A stretch of DNA of 64,000 bases from Nitrospirota bacterium (GCA_003252075.1 QKDO01000080.1:1-64000); one strand, 5' to 3'. Shown: positions 9,608 through 20,905, counted from the first letter of the stretch. Translations and numbers: made by a program. Notes: generated by a model not told the origin, from the sequence alone.

Positions 9608-10036
9608 TTACCTCACCAGCCACTCGGAGCTGGAGACCGTCGGCTCGTTATTGTGCTCGTCGATGCAGCAGCCGGAGATGCGGAAGTTGACGGCAGAGGA
9701 TGCTGCATGGTCGAAGATGTAGATGGCGTTGCCGCGGACATTGCCGATGAAATAGGAGGAGCTTCCCATGATGCGGCAGATAAATGATGTTCCGTTGAAG
9801 GTCATCTCCAGGGTCTCTCCGGATTCGTCGATCCTGTACTGATAACTGCCGCCGGTTGCATATCCCGGCAGGTAGTCACGGAAGAGCTCACGAAATTCTT
9901 TCAACCGCGGGGCATTGGGCAGATTGTCGATCTCGAGGGTACCCGGCAGGGAGAAGTCATAGAGCGACGTGACTGCCTTCCCCGCGATGAGTTGAGCGGC
10001 TATTACCGCAATACTGGCATATACGTAAGGGTGCAT
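9608..10036 (-). CDS. Hypothetical protein immediately downstream of nrdJ
   Basis: 142 aa ORF, same strand and 10 bp from nrdJ, SD present. Confidence 0.65.
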   Translation of the reverse strand: MHPYVYASIAVIAAQLIAGKAVTSLYDFSLPGTLEIDNLPNAPRLKEFRELFRDYLPGYATGGSYQYRIDESGETLEMTFNGTSFICRIMGSSSYFIGNVRGNAIYIFDHAASSAVNFRISGCCIDEHNNEPTVSSSEWLVR

Positions 10037-10046
10037 AGCAACCTCC

Positions 10047-12283
10047 CTATGCGCATTTCGTGAAGCCGCAACTGTGGCAGACTGCGCAGCCTCCTTCGTG
10101 CTCTACTGCTCCGCCGCATTCGGGGCATGCGCCGATGAATACATTAGCGCCGTGGTGCTTGCCGCCGTTGCCGTTGTCTTTGCTTTTTGAACCCTTTTCC
10201 ATGTATTTCTCAAGCGCTTTGGCGATCGCATCAGAGCAGGACGTGATCTTGCCGCCGTTCGCCCAGGTCTGATTGTGGCAGGTGATGCCCTTGAGCTGCT
10301 TGATGATCACGTCAGGTTCGATGTTCGAACGGAGCGCGAGGCTTACAAGTCTGCCGATAGCCTCTGCCTGGCTGGATGCGCAGCCTCCCGCCTTGCCCAT
10401 GTGGGTGAAGAGCTCGAAAAGATGGCCGTGTTCATCCTCGTTTACCGTGATATAGATGGTGCCGCACCCAGTGTTCATGGTGCGGGTCTCGCCGATGATC
10501 GAGTCAGGCCTTTTCCTCGGTACGATCTTGGCCTGGGTTGGTTCAGGCTCGGTCGTTTTTGCGGCTGTCTTGCCGGTAGACAGGACCTGTTCGTCGCGGG
10601 AGCCGTCGCGGTAGACCGTAACGCCCTTGCAGTTCAGCTGGTACGCAAGCATATAGACGTCTTCGACGTCCTTGGGCGATGCACTGTGGGAGAAGTTCAC
10701 GGTCTTGGAGACCGCGTTGTCTACATAGTCCTGAAAGGCAGCCTGCATCGCAACATGCTCGATCGGTTTGATGTCATGCGCAGTCACGAAGACCGCCTTG
10801 ACATCTTCGGGTATCTCGTCAAAGTCACGGAGCGACCCCTTGTCAGCGATCCTCTCCATGAGTTCCCGGGTCCAGAACCCGCGCGCTTTGGCGACCTTCT
10901 CGAAGTGGGGATTGATCTCGAGGAGCTTGGTGCCCTCCATGACGTTCCGCACATAGGAGACCGCGAAGAGCGGCTCTACACCGGAGGAACAGCTGGCTAG
11001 AATCGAGAGCGTGCCAGTGGGCGCGATCGTCGTCACGGTGGAGTTCCGCAGCTTCATCTGACCGTCATAGATGCTTTCCTGATAGTTCGGGAAGACACCC
11101 CTGTCTTCGGCCAGGGATGACGATGCGTTTTTCGACTCTTTCTGGATAAAGCCCATCACATCCTTCGCAAGCGCGATAGCCTGTTCGGAGTTATAGGGTA
11201 TGCCCATCATGATAAGCATGTCAGCCCAGCCCATAACGCCGAGGCCGATCTTCCTGTTCGCCCGTGTCATCTCAGCGATCTTCTGAATCGGGTACCGGTT
11301 GACGTCTATGACGTTATCGAGGAAATGCACGGCCTTCCAGACGGTCTTTTTGAGCCTCGGGTAGTCGACGCTGCCGTCGGTCACGTACTTCGAAAGGTTG
11401 ATCGAGCCGAGGTTGCAGGACTCGTAGGGAAGCAGCGGCTGTTCGCCGCAGGGGTTCGTCGACTCGATCTCGCCGATCTTCGGTGTCGGATTCGATGCAT
11501 TGATCCTGTCGATGAAGACAATGCCGGGCTCACCGTTCTTCCATGCGTGGTTCACGATAAGGTCAAAAACCTCGCGCGCCATGAGCGACCTGACCACGTT
11601 CTTGGTCCGGGGATTGATCAGTTCAAAGTCGGTATCGTCCTTGACCGCCTGCATGAAGCGGTCGGTGATCGCGATGGAGATATTGAAGTTATTAAAGCGT
11701 GAATTGTCATCCTTAGCCGTGATGAAGCCGAGGATGTCCGGATGGTCCACGCGGAGGATGCCCATGTTCGCACCCCTCCGGGTCCCGCCCTGCTTGACCG
11801 CTTCTGTTGCCGTATCGAATACGGTCATGAACGAGACAGGGCCGGACGAGACGCCTTTTGTTGACCCCACGATATCTCCGCTCGGCCTGAGGTTCGAGAA
11901 GCTGAAGCCGGTCCCGCCGCCCGACTTATGGATAATGGCAGTGTGCTTGACCGCATCGAAGATCGACTCCATGGAGTCTCCCACCGGGAGCACGAAACAT
12001 GCGGAGAGCTGGCCGAGCTTTCTGCCGGCGTTCATGAGCGTAGGGCTGTTTGGCAGGAAGTCTGTAGAGGTCATCATGCCATAGAACTCCTCTTCAAGGA
12101 GCATCACGTCAGCCTCTGCTTTGCCGTAAAGAAGGTCTGCGCGTGCAATGGTCTTTGCCACCCTCCGGAAAAGGTCTTCAGGCGTCTCGACGACCTTGCC
12201 TTCCTCGTCCTTCTTCAGGTATCGCTTTTCCAGGACCTTCAGGGCGTTTGGGGTAAGACCAACTGCTGATGAGGTGCTCTTCA
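10047..12283 (-). CDS. nrdJ: Adenosylcobalamin-dependent ribonucleoside-diphosphate reductase (class II)
   Basis: FLPNSPTLMNAG, SGGGTGFSFSNLRP, NPCGEQPLLPYESCNLGSINLS, C-terminal CPECGG/CHSCG; likely start MKSTSSAVGL. Confidence 0.95.
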
Positions 12284-12417
12284 TGATAATTCCCTCCATA
12301 GGAATGAAAAATGTAAAAATTGCCGGTATTTTGAGCGAAAACAGTGTCTTTTTAAGGCTTTTTTTATTTTTTTGCCTTTTTTTTACCCTCTCTGTTCCCA
12401 AAATACGGCTGATCAAT

Positions 12418-12464
12418 AAACTACAAATTGTGCAACTGAAGAATTTAACCACAAGATATTGTAT
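12418..12464 (-). promoter_or_regulatory. Predicted tandem NrdR boxes upstream of nrdJ
   Basis: Minus-strand ATACAATATCTTGTGG (12449-12464) and GCACAATTTGTAGTTT (12418-12433), both resembling acaCwATATATwGTgt; start-to-start spacing 31 bp. Confidence 0.75.
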
Positions 12465-12635
12465 ATGTCAAGGTCAAAGTAGGGGTTTTATAAACCTTTT
12501 GTTTTTAATGGATATTTCCTGTGAACTGGCTGTTTAAAATTTGTTGGTTAGGGAAGGGTCGGGAAGAGACGCTCCGGCTTCTCGGGATCGAGGCGAAAGG
12601 ACTGGAGAAAAAGGAGTGATCCGGTTGGGGTACGG

Positions 12636-12902
12636 TCAGTCGAAAAGGCCGGTAAGGGCTTTTGCCTTTTCCTCTATTTTCCGTGTAACGGACTCCTGCT
12701 CATCCCTGATCCGGTGAAGCTCGTCGGCAATGTTGAGAGAGGCAAGGATCGACGCCTTCAGCGGGGTGATGTTGGGGTTGGCTGAGTAGATCTCCTTCAG
12801 CTTTTCATCGACGTAGGCTGCAAGCTTCTTGATATGTTCCTCGGAGGCGTCTCCCTTGATTGAGTAGTGCTGGCCGAGGATGTTTATCTCTACACTGCCC
12901 AT
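12636..12902 (-). CDS. zapA: Cell division protein ZapA
   Basis: MGSVEINILGQHYSIKGDASEEHIKKLAAYVDEKLKEI..KASILASLNIADEL. Confidence 0.88.
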   Translation of the reverse strand: MGSVEINILGQHYSIKGDASEEHIKKLAAYVDEKLKEIYSANPNITPLKASILASLNIADELHRIRDEQESVTRKIEEKAKALTGLFD

Positions 12903-12909
12903 ATGCCCG

Positions 12910-13134
12910 TTATATCTCCAATGTCTCGAGCTCCTCGAGGAGCTCTTCGACCTGGCTCTTGATCGTCGTCTTTTCGTTCCTGAGCGACGCAATCTCCTGG
13001 TTCTTTTCGTCCAGTACTGTTTCGAGCTCCCTGATCTTCCTTTCGAGCGATATTTTTTCCTCTTTCAGGGCCTTGACCCTTTCAACGACAGTCGTGATTT
13101 TTTCCTCAAGATTTTTCAACCTGTCCACTGCCAC
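12910..13134 (-). CDS. ZapB-like short coiled-coil protein
   Basis: VDRLKNLEEKITTVVERVKALKEEKISLERKIRELE coiled coil; directly upstream of zapA; GTG start with GGAGG. Confidence 0.7.
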   Translation of the reverse strand: MAVDRLKNLEEKITTVVERVKALKEEKISLERKIRELETVLDEKNQEIASLRNEKTTIKSQVEELLEELETLEI

Positions 13135-13267
13135 TACCTCCTTGATGATATGCAATGATCTTCCTTCTGGCTCTTCTGCCGGCTCCGAACCAACAAGTTC
13201 ATTGCCAAAAAGGGAATGTTGCAACGGCATGGATTACGATACCAGATGTAAACCGTTCATGTCCATA

Positions 13268-15238
13268 TTACTGCCGGCAGCCGGAAAGTGTTCCCATACC
13301 GTCTTGCCCTCCGTTTTCAGTGGCCGAAGTTCGCCGATACTGAAAGTAGCTGGAGAGGACCTTTTTAACGTAGTTCCTGGTCTCGGGGTAAGGGATATCC
13401 TCGATGAACTCGTCTGCCGACCGGTAGGAGAAGCGGCCCTGCCATGACCTGACCGCGAGCTCTCCCGCATTGTACGCTGCAAGGGCATGGGGCAGGGAGG
13501 CAAACTCCTCGGAAAGCTTTTTCAGATAATATGTGCCGAGTGCAATGTTGGTGCCTGCATCTGTAAGCTGCGAGGGACGGGTAATGCCGAGTTTGAGGCT
13601 CCGGTCTAGGCGGTATGCGGTCTGGGGCATAAGCTGCATCAGGCCATATGCGCCAGCGGGAGATTTTGCCGACGGGTCAAAGCGGCTTTCCTCGCGCATA
13701 ACAGCGAGAACGATATAGGGATCGATCCCGTTGCGCTCTGCGGTCAATGCAACCGTTTCCCAGAATGCACGGGGATACCAGAAGTGGTACATCTTTTCCG
13801 CATAGGGGATACTGGTAGCAAGGCTGATCGAACGTTTATACTCCCCAAGCTCCTGGAACAGGGAAGCGCTGTAAAGCAGGTCAGTCGCGGACGAAAGCCG
13901 CCTGCTGAGCGCAGCCAGCTCCGTAATAGCCTCGCTCCTCATATCGAGGGAGATGAGCATGTCGACCCGTTCCTGCGCCGGGGTCTTCTCCCGGGCCAGG
14001 TCCGGCGTGAAGGCAGCCGATGTCGCCCTGGGCATTGGCTTGTTATTCCGGGCATAGGCAAGCGCTGCATAAAAGCTGTTTTCTGATGTCATGACCCTGC
14101 TGAAGAGACCTTCCGCATCGTCACCAGCCGCCTCGACGCTCCTTGCCTGCCAGTAGCGGTATTTGGTGTCTCCGTACGTTTCAGTGAGCCGGGAAAAGGT
14201 CTCTGCCGCTTTTCGGTGGTCGCCCGAGAGATACTGGGTCCAGCCCATACCCCAGAGCGCATCTTCTGCGTCTGCAGGGTAGCCTGTCAGCACCTTCTGG
14301 TATGTCTGCAGGGCGCCGTCAAAGTCCTTGTCTCTCCTCTTGTCTGCAGCCACGGCGATGAGCAGGTATCCTGCCTTTTTGTCATTGCGGGCGGTCATCG
14401 CCTGCAGCGCGGCATCGAACCCTTTGTTGTCTCCGGCGCGGTAGAGGGAGCGGGCCCTGAAGAAGGCATCGTTCACCTGGCCGAAGATATCGGCGGCCTC
14501 GCGGTATTTTTTTTGCCTGAAAAGGGCAGAGGCAAGGTTTCTGAGAAGTTCCTGGCGGTCCTTTTCCTCGCATCGGGACAGCGCATGCCTGAGGTCACGT
14601 TCGGCGTCTGCGAAGTCATACTGTTTTGAGAGGTTTGCAGCCCGTTCCAGGATATCTGCGACTGTGATATCGTCGGACGATAGCTCGATGCGTGCTGCGG
14701 CGGCGAGATGGCCTGCGCTGACATAAAGCCGCTTGAAGACGGCAACCGCCCTGCTTTTTTCGTTGTTCCGGTTCAGGAGCTGACCGTACAGGTACGCAGC
14801 TTCATCATCGTTAGGAAAGTCCCTGACATATGCCTGGAGCAGGTCGAGCAGGCCCGTGCCGCCGCTGTCGGTTACTTCCCGGATCTCGGTCATGCGAGCC
14901 TTCTGTTTCAGGACAGAAGAAGGGTACTCTTGAAGGAGCGACCTTGCAGTATCGAGCGCCTTGGTATGTTCTCCCAGGTTATGATATGCCTCAGCCAGGT
15001 AGGAAAGGGCGTAGTCGCCGAGTATGCCGAACTCCTGCCGGGCTATCGCAAGGTTGGTTACGGCATCTGTATAGCGGCCGGCTTCAAGAGCTGCTTTTCC
15101 GTTTCTGAATGCGTCCTTGCCCCCTGCGTCACCGGCAGAGACGGAGATGAAAACGGTAAGGGGGATGAGCACAAGAGAAATAAGGATGAGGACAGCTCTC
15201 TTCCCGGGAGAAGGGATATGCACAGGGTTGTTCATCAT
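13268..15238 (-). CDS. Lytic transglycosylase (Slt70-like) with TPR-rich N-terminus
   Basis: VMREESRFDPSAKSPAGAYGLMQLMPQTA; NIALGTYYLKKL; AAYNAGE. Confidence 0.92.
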   Translation of the reverse strand: MMNNPVHIPSPGKRAVLILISLVLIPLTVFISVSAGDAGGKDAFRNGKAALEAGRYTDAVTNLAIARQEFGILGDYALSYLAEAYHNLGEHTKALDTARSLLQEYPSSVLKQKARMTEIREVTDSGGTGLLDLLQAYVRDFPNDDEAAYLYGQLLNRNNEKSRAVAVFKRLYVSAGHLAAAARIELSSDDITVADILERAANLSKQYDFADAERDLRHALSRCEEKDRQELLRNLASALFRQKKYREAADIFGQVNDAFFRARSLYRAGDNKGFDAALQAMTARNDKKAGYLLIAVAADKRRDKDFDGALQTYQKVLTGYPADAEDALWGMGWTQYLSGDHRKAAETFSRLTETYGDTKYRYWQARSVEAAGDDAEGLFSRVMTSENSFYAALAYARNNKPMPRATSAAFTPDLAREKTPAQERVDMLISLDMRSEAITELAALSRRLSSATDLLYSASLFQELGEYKRSISLATSIPYAEKMYHFWYPRAFWETVALTAERNGIDPYIVLAVMREESRFDPSAKSPAGAYGLMQLMPQTAYRLDRSLKLGITRPSQLTDAGTNIALGTYYLKKLSEEFASLPHALAAYNAGELAVRSWQGRFSYRSADEFIEDIPYPETRNYVKKVLSSYFQYRRTSATENGGQDGMGTLSGCRQ

Positions 15239-15346
15239 CACGCCTCTTTCTATAATAGATGAAACCGTTTCTTTCATCAATATTTCCGGCCCTGTATAAG
15301 CCCTCTGCATTAGAATTAAACATCAGCGCTGTGGTATATTTTCACT

Positions 15347-17170
15347 ATGATCAAAGACCTCAGACTCCACGGCAGTCTCGGTCCCGCAGATTTCTTTGCT
15401 TTTGTGTCCGGCGCGGATATTTTTAGCACCTATTTTTATGAGGAGGAGCCCGGCCGCATCCGGTTCTTCGCCCGCGGCAACGAGCTGAGCATTTCCGATA
15501 CCGGCGTCAGCTACCGCGGGACCGGCGGCAGTTTCTGCAGCTATATGTTCGGTGTTGAAAAGCCGCTCAAAGACCTGGAAAAGGATGATGTGCTCAACCG
15601 GCTCATTATGTTCGGGGCGGTCATGGATGAGCAGGAGAAGGTCGTTTTCACGAACGACACTGAAGGGTCGGAAACCTTCTACCGCCTGTTTCTCCAGGGA
15701 CATGCCGTCGCCAACTACTTTTTTCTGGTTGCATCTGAGGCCGATCGCGACTATAAGAAGCGTCAGAAGCAGGTGCTGAGGTCCGTGGGAAAGTTCCTGA
15801 AACGCACGGATCTCGTGTCCCTCAACAGGGACACGGAACTTCTCGAAGCCTTCTGCGCGGAACTCCGGGAGAAACGGTCCATGGTATTCATCTTCAAACT
15901 GATCAACAGGGCGAACAAGGAATATTATGATGCGTATCGAGACTTCTATGCCCGCAGCAAGACGCTTTCCCCCCAGGAAGCGCTGCACCTTGCAGAGATC
16001 GTGGAGCGGAACAATATCGACCAGTACCAGCAGGAGCGGATGAAAATCAATGTCATGTACCTGCATCCCGACAACAAGCTGGTGGTTGACGAATACCGTG
16101 ACATCCTGATACAGGGGCTGGCGGACGATACGCTTCAGGAATCGGAACATGCGCGGCTCAACCGCCTCAGGACACTTAGCATCCGCAATAACATACCGGT
16201 GGTGCTCTTCGACACCCTTGACGATCTCCTGCTCAAGGGCAAGAAGGTTATGGAGATCGAGGAGCATGAATACCTGAGGGAGGCGCGCGCCATCCTCGAA
16301 AACCTCTTCTTCAAGGGCATGGCGCTTAAACGGCATATCATCAAGGAGGATATCGTCAGGCTCATCAAGGCGAAGCATGTCGCGTATGCACAGAATGACC
16401 GCGGCTTCGAGCAGATTCTGCTTGATATCGGCAAGGCATGCGATGAGTTCTCGCGGGAGTATGACGACTTCTCGGTCTTTGAGGAGTTCAGCTCCATCAT
16501 CACCTATTTCGACCGGTATGACAATGTGCAGGCGCTGCTCAGCCAGCTTTCTTTCATGAAGAACATCGAGTTCAGGGAGGAAGCGCTGCGGAGCCTTGTG
16601 GGGAACAAGAATGAGTTCGACGGGCTGGAGAGCGGTCTCTTCAGGGCGCTCTTTATCAGGGATCTTCTGGACAACAAGTATATCACCGCATACGGCAGAC
16701 TCAAGCTGAAGCTTGTCGTGAAGGGCGTCGAGAACATCCTGAACGGCGAGGCATCCTACCGGGATGTTATCAGCGAACTCGCGGCCCTGGCCGAAGAGGA
16801 GAAGCTCTATTTCGAACTCCATGCGGCACTGAAGGAGCGGATGAGGAGCTTTTTCCCCGGGCTTGAATTGAAAGAGGTGAGAGACCAGATACGCCAGGAC
16901 ATTGCGCGCGAACTTACGGAAAAGGGTTTTCCCGCCAAGATACCGGTAAAGCTCTTCGAAAAGGTCTTCCTCGATCTCCGTAAGGAATCGGTCTATCTCA
17001 ATCAGATCCTTCCCAAGGTCATTCAGGCCAGAGACGCTGACCTCCGGGAGGACTTCCTGCAGAACAGCGGTCTTGACCGGTTTTATCTGGAGTCTCTTGA
17101 GCAGGAATTTATCGAGGAAAAGGGGCTGGACCTTTCTCTGCTGGAGTCCATCAGAGAGGGTGTTTCCTAG
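15347..17170 (+). CDS. Conserved hypothetical protein (possibly TIGR04442 family)
   Basis: 607 aa ORF; family name from recollection, needs a profile search. Confidence 0.75.
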   Translation: MIKDLRLHGSLGPADFFAFVSGADIFSTYFYEEEPGRIRFFARGNELSISDTGVSYRGTGGSFCSYMFGVEKPLKDLEKDDVLNRLIMFGAVMDEQEKVVFTNDTEGSETFYRLFLQGHAVANYFFLVASEADRDYKKRQKQVLRSVGKFLKRTDLVSLNRDTELLEAFCAELREKRSMVFIFKLINRANKEYYDAYRDFYARSKTLSPQEALHLAEIVERNNIDQYQQERMKINVMYLHPDNKLVVDEYRDILIQGLADDTLQESEHARLNRLRTLSIRNNIPVVLFDTLDDLLLKGKKVMEIEEHEYLREARAILENLFFKGMALKRHIIKEDIVRLIKAKHVAYAQNDRGFEQILLDIGKACDEFSREYDDFSVFEEFSSIITYFDRYDNVQALLSQLSFMKNIEFREEALRSLVGNKNEFDGLESGLFRALFIRDLLDNKYITAYGRLKLKLVVKGVENILNGEASYRDVISELAALAEEEKLYFELHAALKERMRSFFPGLELKEVRDQIRQDIARELTEKGFPAKIPVKLFEKVFLDLRKESVYLNQILPKVIQARDADLREDFLQNSGLDRFYLESLEQEFIEEKGLDLSLLESIREGVS

Positions 17171-17174
17171 GGAG

Positions 17175-17250
17175 TGGAGGCGGCGAGCGGATTCGAACCG
17201 CTGCATAAAGGTTTTGCAGACCTCTCCCTTAGCCACTTGGGTACGCCGCC
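17175..17250 (-). tRNA. tRNA-Cys(GCA)
   Basis: Minus strand GGCGGCG...CTGCAAA anticodon loop...GGTTCGAATCC...CGCCGCCTCCA cloverleaf with CCA. Confidence 0.95.
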
Positions 17251-17366
17251 GGCAAAGACCGTGATCAGCATGTAGTAATCAGCGACAGGCAAAAGAATAC
17301 CGTAAGGAATTGTACCGATCTCGATGCTGCTTACGTACTACGCATAACTTGTCACGGTAATATTTA

Positions 17367-17442
17367 TGGAGCGGGAAACGGGATTCGAACCCGCGACCCC
17401 AACCTTGGCAAGGTTGTGCTCTACCAACTGAGCTATTCCCGC
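17367..17442 (-). tRNA. tRNA-Gly(GCC)
   Basis: Minus strand GCGGGAATAGCTCAGTTGGTAGAGC...TTGCCAA...GGTTCGAATCCCGTTTCCCGCTCCA. Confidence 0.96.
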
Positions 17443-17560
17443 ATGGTTTCAGCCCTTATGAGTGCGCATGCTGCCCGGTAATTCCCTTAACTTCTTGCCC
17501 TGCAATGCGCTATAATTGCAGGACATTACATAGTACTGAATTGGAGAAAAGTTTGTCAAC

Positions 17561-19033
17561 ATGCACTACCCGGACATAGCAGAGTTCAGGAGACTTGCCG
17601 AGAAGGGGAACCTTATCCCCGTCTACCGAGAGATTCTTGCCGATACCTTTACTCCGGTGACGGCATTTCTCAGACTTGGCGGAAGACCGTCGTTCCTGCT
17701 AGAGAGTGTCGAGGGCGGAGAAAAGTGGGCGCGATACTCCTTCATCGGGTCACGTCCCTCAAAGGTCCTGCGGGGAAGGGGCAGGACGGTCGAAGTGATC
17801 GAGGACCAGAACGCCCCTGTGGTGATCGAGGCTGACAACCCTCTTGATATCATCAAACAGGAGATAGCCGCGTTTCGTCCTGTCGAAGTGAAGGGGTTGC
17901 CCCGGTTCTTCGGCGGTCTTGTCGGGTATATCGGCTATGACATGGTCCGGTTCTTCGAGCAGGTGCAGCAGAGCGAGAAACAGGACCTCGGACTGCCTGA
18001 TTTCTTTCTTATGCTCACGGATACCATGCTCATCTTCGACAGTCTCCGGCAGAAGATACAGGTCGTTTCGAATGCCCATGTCAATGGCGGAGACGTCGAG
18101 GCTGTCTACCGGGAGTCCGTGCAGAAGATCGATGCGATCATTACCCGTCTCACATCTCCGGCAGAACTGCTGAACCGTGACGATGGCGGCAGTTCTGCCG
18201 GGTTTGTCTCGAACATGCAGAAACAGGATTTCCTTTCTGCCGTAGAGCGCTGCAAGGAATATGTCATGGCCGGAGATATTGTCCAGGTCGTGCTCTCCCA
18301 GAGATTCGAACGGCCGTCCCGGGTTGATCCCTTCACGGCATACCGTGCGCTGAGGGTGATCAATCCGTCACCCTATATGTACTATCTCGACACCGGGGAG
18401 GCAAAACTGGTGGGATCTTCTCCCGAGATCCTGGTTCGCATGGAGAACGGCAGGATCGTGCTTCGTCCTATTGCGGGAACCCGACGTCGGGGCGAGACCG
18501 AGTCTGCTGACCGTGCGCTCGAGGCAGAGCTGAAAAGCGATCCCAAGGAGATAGCCGAACATATCATGCTGGTCGACCTCGGCAGGAACGATGTTGGAAG
18601 GGTTGCAAAAATAGGATCGGTTACGGTGACCGACCTCATGACCGTAGAGCGTTACAGCCATGTGATGCATCTCGTGTCAAACGTGGAAGGCGACTTGAAG
18701 GATGGCCTTGATGCCTTTGATGTGCTAGCAGCGTGTTTCCCTGCAGGGACGGTGTCAGGTGCGCCGAAGGTACGGGCCATGGAGATCATCGAAGAACTTG
18801 AACCGGCCCGCCGCGGCCCCTATGCGGGATCGGTCGGGTATTTCAGCTATTCGGGCAACATGGACATGTGCATCACGATCCGTACGCTCATCATGAAGGA
18901 CGGCAAAGTCCATGTGCAGGCGGGCGCCGGCATTGTTGCCGACTCCGATCCGGAAAAGGAATACGTGGAGACGGTCAATAAGGCAAAGGGCATGATGAAG
19001 GCGGTCGATATGGCGGAAGAGGGACTGGATTGA
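17561..19033 (+). CDS. trpE: Anthranilate synthase component I
   Basis: PIAGTRRRGET, ELKSDPKEIAEHIMLVDLGRNDVGR, FPAGTVSGAPKVRAMEII. Confidence 0.95.
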   Translation: MHYPDIAEFRRLAEKGNLIPVYREILADTFTPVTAFLRLGGRPSFLLESVEGGEKWARYSFIGSRPSKVLRGRGRTVEVIEDQNAPVVIEADNPLDIIKQEIAAFRPVEVKGLPRFFGGLVGYIGYDMVRFFEQVQQSEKQDLGLPDFFLMLTDTMLIFDSLRQKIQVVSNAHVNGGDVEAVYRESVQKIDAIITRLTSPAELLNRDDGGSSAGFVSNMQKQDFLSAVERCKEYVMAGDIVQVVLSQRFERPSRVDPFTAYRALRVINPSPYMYYLDTGEAKLVGSSPEILVRMENGRIVLRPIAGTRRRGETESADRALEAELKSDPKEIAEHIMLVDLGRNDVGRVAKIGSVTVTDLMTVERYSHVMHLVSNVEGDLKDGLDAFDVLAACFPAGTVSGAPKVRAMEIIEELEPARRGPYAGSVGYFSYSGNMDMCITIRTLIMKDGKVHVQAGAGIVADSDPEKEYVETVNKAKGMMKAVDMAEEGLD

Positions 19034-19319
19034 TGTATCCGGCAAGCCGTGACGGATATCTGATTGCTGAATCCGGGCCCGCCAGATGGCATGCAAAACC
19101 GTTCCATGGAGTAACACTTCCCTTGGCCTTGCATCGTACTCTCATGGAGTCTTTGAATATCCAGGGCTTCCAGGACATGCGGTCGTGGTGGCTTCCGATG
19201 CATTTTGGAATCGCTGCAAACGGTTTTTCAGTCCCGCTGACAGGTCCATGCCAAGATGGTATGATTCCGGAAGATAACCATAAATGCTTGCAGGAACAAG
19301 GAATGAAGAGGACCCCCCG

Positions 19320-19898
19320 ATGTTATTAATGATCGACAACTACGATTCGTTCACCTATAACCTGGTCCAGTACTTCGGTGAACTGGGCGAGGATGTACGG
19401 GTATTCAGGAATAACAGGATCACCCTTGCCGAGATCGAGACACTGCAGCCCGACCGGATCGTTATCTCCCCCGGACCCTGCACGCCCAACGAGGCGGGGA
19501 TCTCGGTCGAGGCGATCAGGCATTTTGCAGGGAGACTGCCGATACTCGGCGTATGTCTCGGCCACCAAGCGATAGGTGCTGCCTTCGGGGGAGAGATTAT
19601 CCGCGCGCCGCGGCTCATGCATGGCAAGACCTCGCTGATCCATCACGACGGAAAGACCATCTTTGCGGGCCTGCCCAACCCCTTTGAAGCCACACGGTAT
19701 CATTCACTGCTCATCAGGAAAGAAACACGGCCCGAATGCCTTGAGACCACGGCATGGACTGAAGCAGGAGAGATCATGGGGGTGCGGCATAAAGAGCTGG
19801 CCATCGAGGGGGTGCAGTTTCATCCCGAATCGATACTGACCCTTGCGGGAAAAGATCTGCTGAAAAATTTCCTGAAGCTGAAGCAGCCCCGGGGTTAG
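19320..19898 (+). CDS. trpG: Anthranilate/aminodeoxychorismate synthase component II
   Basis: [48 protein letters not shown]. Confidence 0.95.
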   Translation: MLLMIDNYDSFTYNLVQYFGELGEDVRVFRNNRITLAEIETLQPDRIVISPGPCTPNEAGISVEAIRHFAGRLPILGVCLGHQAIGAAFGGEIIRAPRLMHGKTSLIHHDGKTIFAGLPNPFEATRYHSLLIRKETRPECLETTAWTEAGEIMGVRHKELAIEGVQFHPESILTLAGKDLLKNFLKLKQPRG

Positions 19899-20905
19899 AG
19901 GCTGTTCGAGACCTTCCTGATCTCCTCAAGCTTTTTTGCCGCACTGCCTGAATCGATCGTCTCCTGAGCAAGGGCAAGGGCTGTTTTCCAGTTGTTCGAC
20001 CTGCCTGCTACCGCGAGGGCAGCTGCCGCATTGATCAGTACGATGTCCCTCTTCGATCCTTTCTCGCCATGCAGGATACGGAGTGTGAGTGCCGCGTTTT
20101 CCTTGTTATCGCCTCCCACCAGGTCATCCCGCCTTCCCCTGCTGATGCCGAAGTCCTCGGGAGCGATGATAAGGTTCTCGACCCTGCCCCGGCTGAACCG
20201 CGAGACCTGTGTGCCGTCGGTTACGGTGATCTCATCCAGTCCGTCTTCACCATGTACGACCATGGCATCTTCTGCGCCGAGATTGCCGAGTACTGTCGCA
20301 AGGGTTTCAGTGAGCTTGGCGGAAAAAACGCCCAGGATCTGGCGACGCGCTCCTGCCGGGTTCGTGATGGGGCCGAGGATATTGAAGATCGTGCGAATGC
20401 CCATTTCCCGCCGGGGACCGATTGCATATTTCATGGCAGGGTGGAAAAGCGGGGCAAAGAGAAAACCGAACCCTGTGGCGAAAAGACATTTTTCCACCTT
20501 GTCCGGCGCGAGGTCTATCTTGACACCGAGCGCCTCCAGGACATCTGCACTGCCTGATTTGCTCGATACGGCCTTATTCCCGTGCTTGGCAACAGGGACG
20601 CCGGCTGCCGCAACCACCAAAGCAACCGTTGTGGATATATTGAAGGTGTGGGACATGTCACCGCCCGTGCCGCACGTGTCAAGTACGCCCTCAGGCGCCG
20701 TGATCTTGGCCGCCTTGTCCCGCATGATCCGCGCTGCACCGGTGATCTCATCGACCGTCTCGCCCTTGAGCCTGAGCGCGGTGAGAAACGAACCGATTTG
20801 CGCATCCGTGGATCGGCCTTCCATGATCTCTTTCATGCATTCGGCCATTTCGGTTTCAGAGAGGTGGATACCCCCGACGAGAAGGTTGATGGCCTCCTTG
20901 ATCAT
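19895..20905 (-). CDS. trpD: Anthranilate phosphoribosyltransferase
   Basis: [52 protein letters not shown]. Confidence 0.95.
   Translation of the reverse strand: MIKEAINLLVGGIHLSETEMAECMKEIMEGRSTDAQIGSFLTALRLKGETVDEITGAARIMRDKAAKITAPEGVLDTCGTGGDMSHTFNISTTVALVVAAAGVPVAKHGNKAVSSKSGSADVLEALGVKIDLAPDKVEKCLFATGFGFLFAPLFHPAMKYAIGPRREMGIRTIFNILGPITNPAGARRQILGVFSAKLTETLATVLGNLGAEDAMVVHGEDGLDEITVTDGTQVSRFSRGRVENLIIAPEDFGISRGRRDDLVGGDNKENAALTLRILHGEKGSKRDIVLINAAAALAVAGRSNNWKTALALAQETIDSGSAAKKLEEIRKVSNSL

Noticed and set aside
12537-12635. Possible 6S RNA downstream of zapA
   Set aside because: The position is typical, but no long imperfect hairpin with a central bubble could be recognised
19030-19329. 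99-aa ORF between trpE and trpG
   Set aside because: No recognisable motifs or convincing ribosome-binding context
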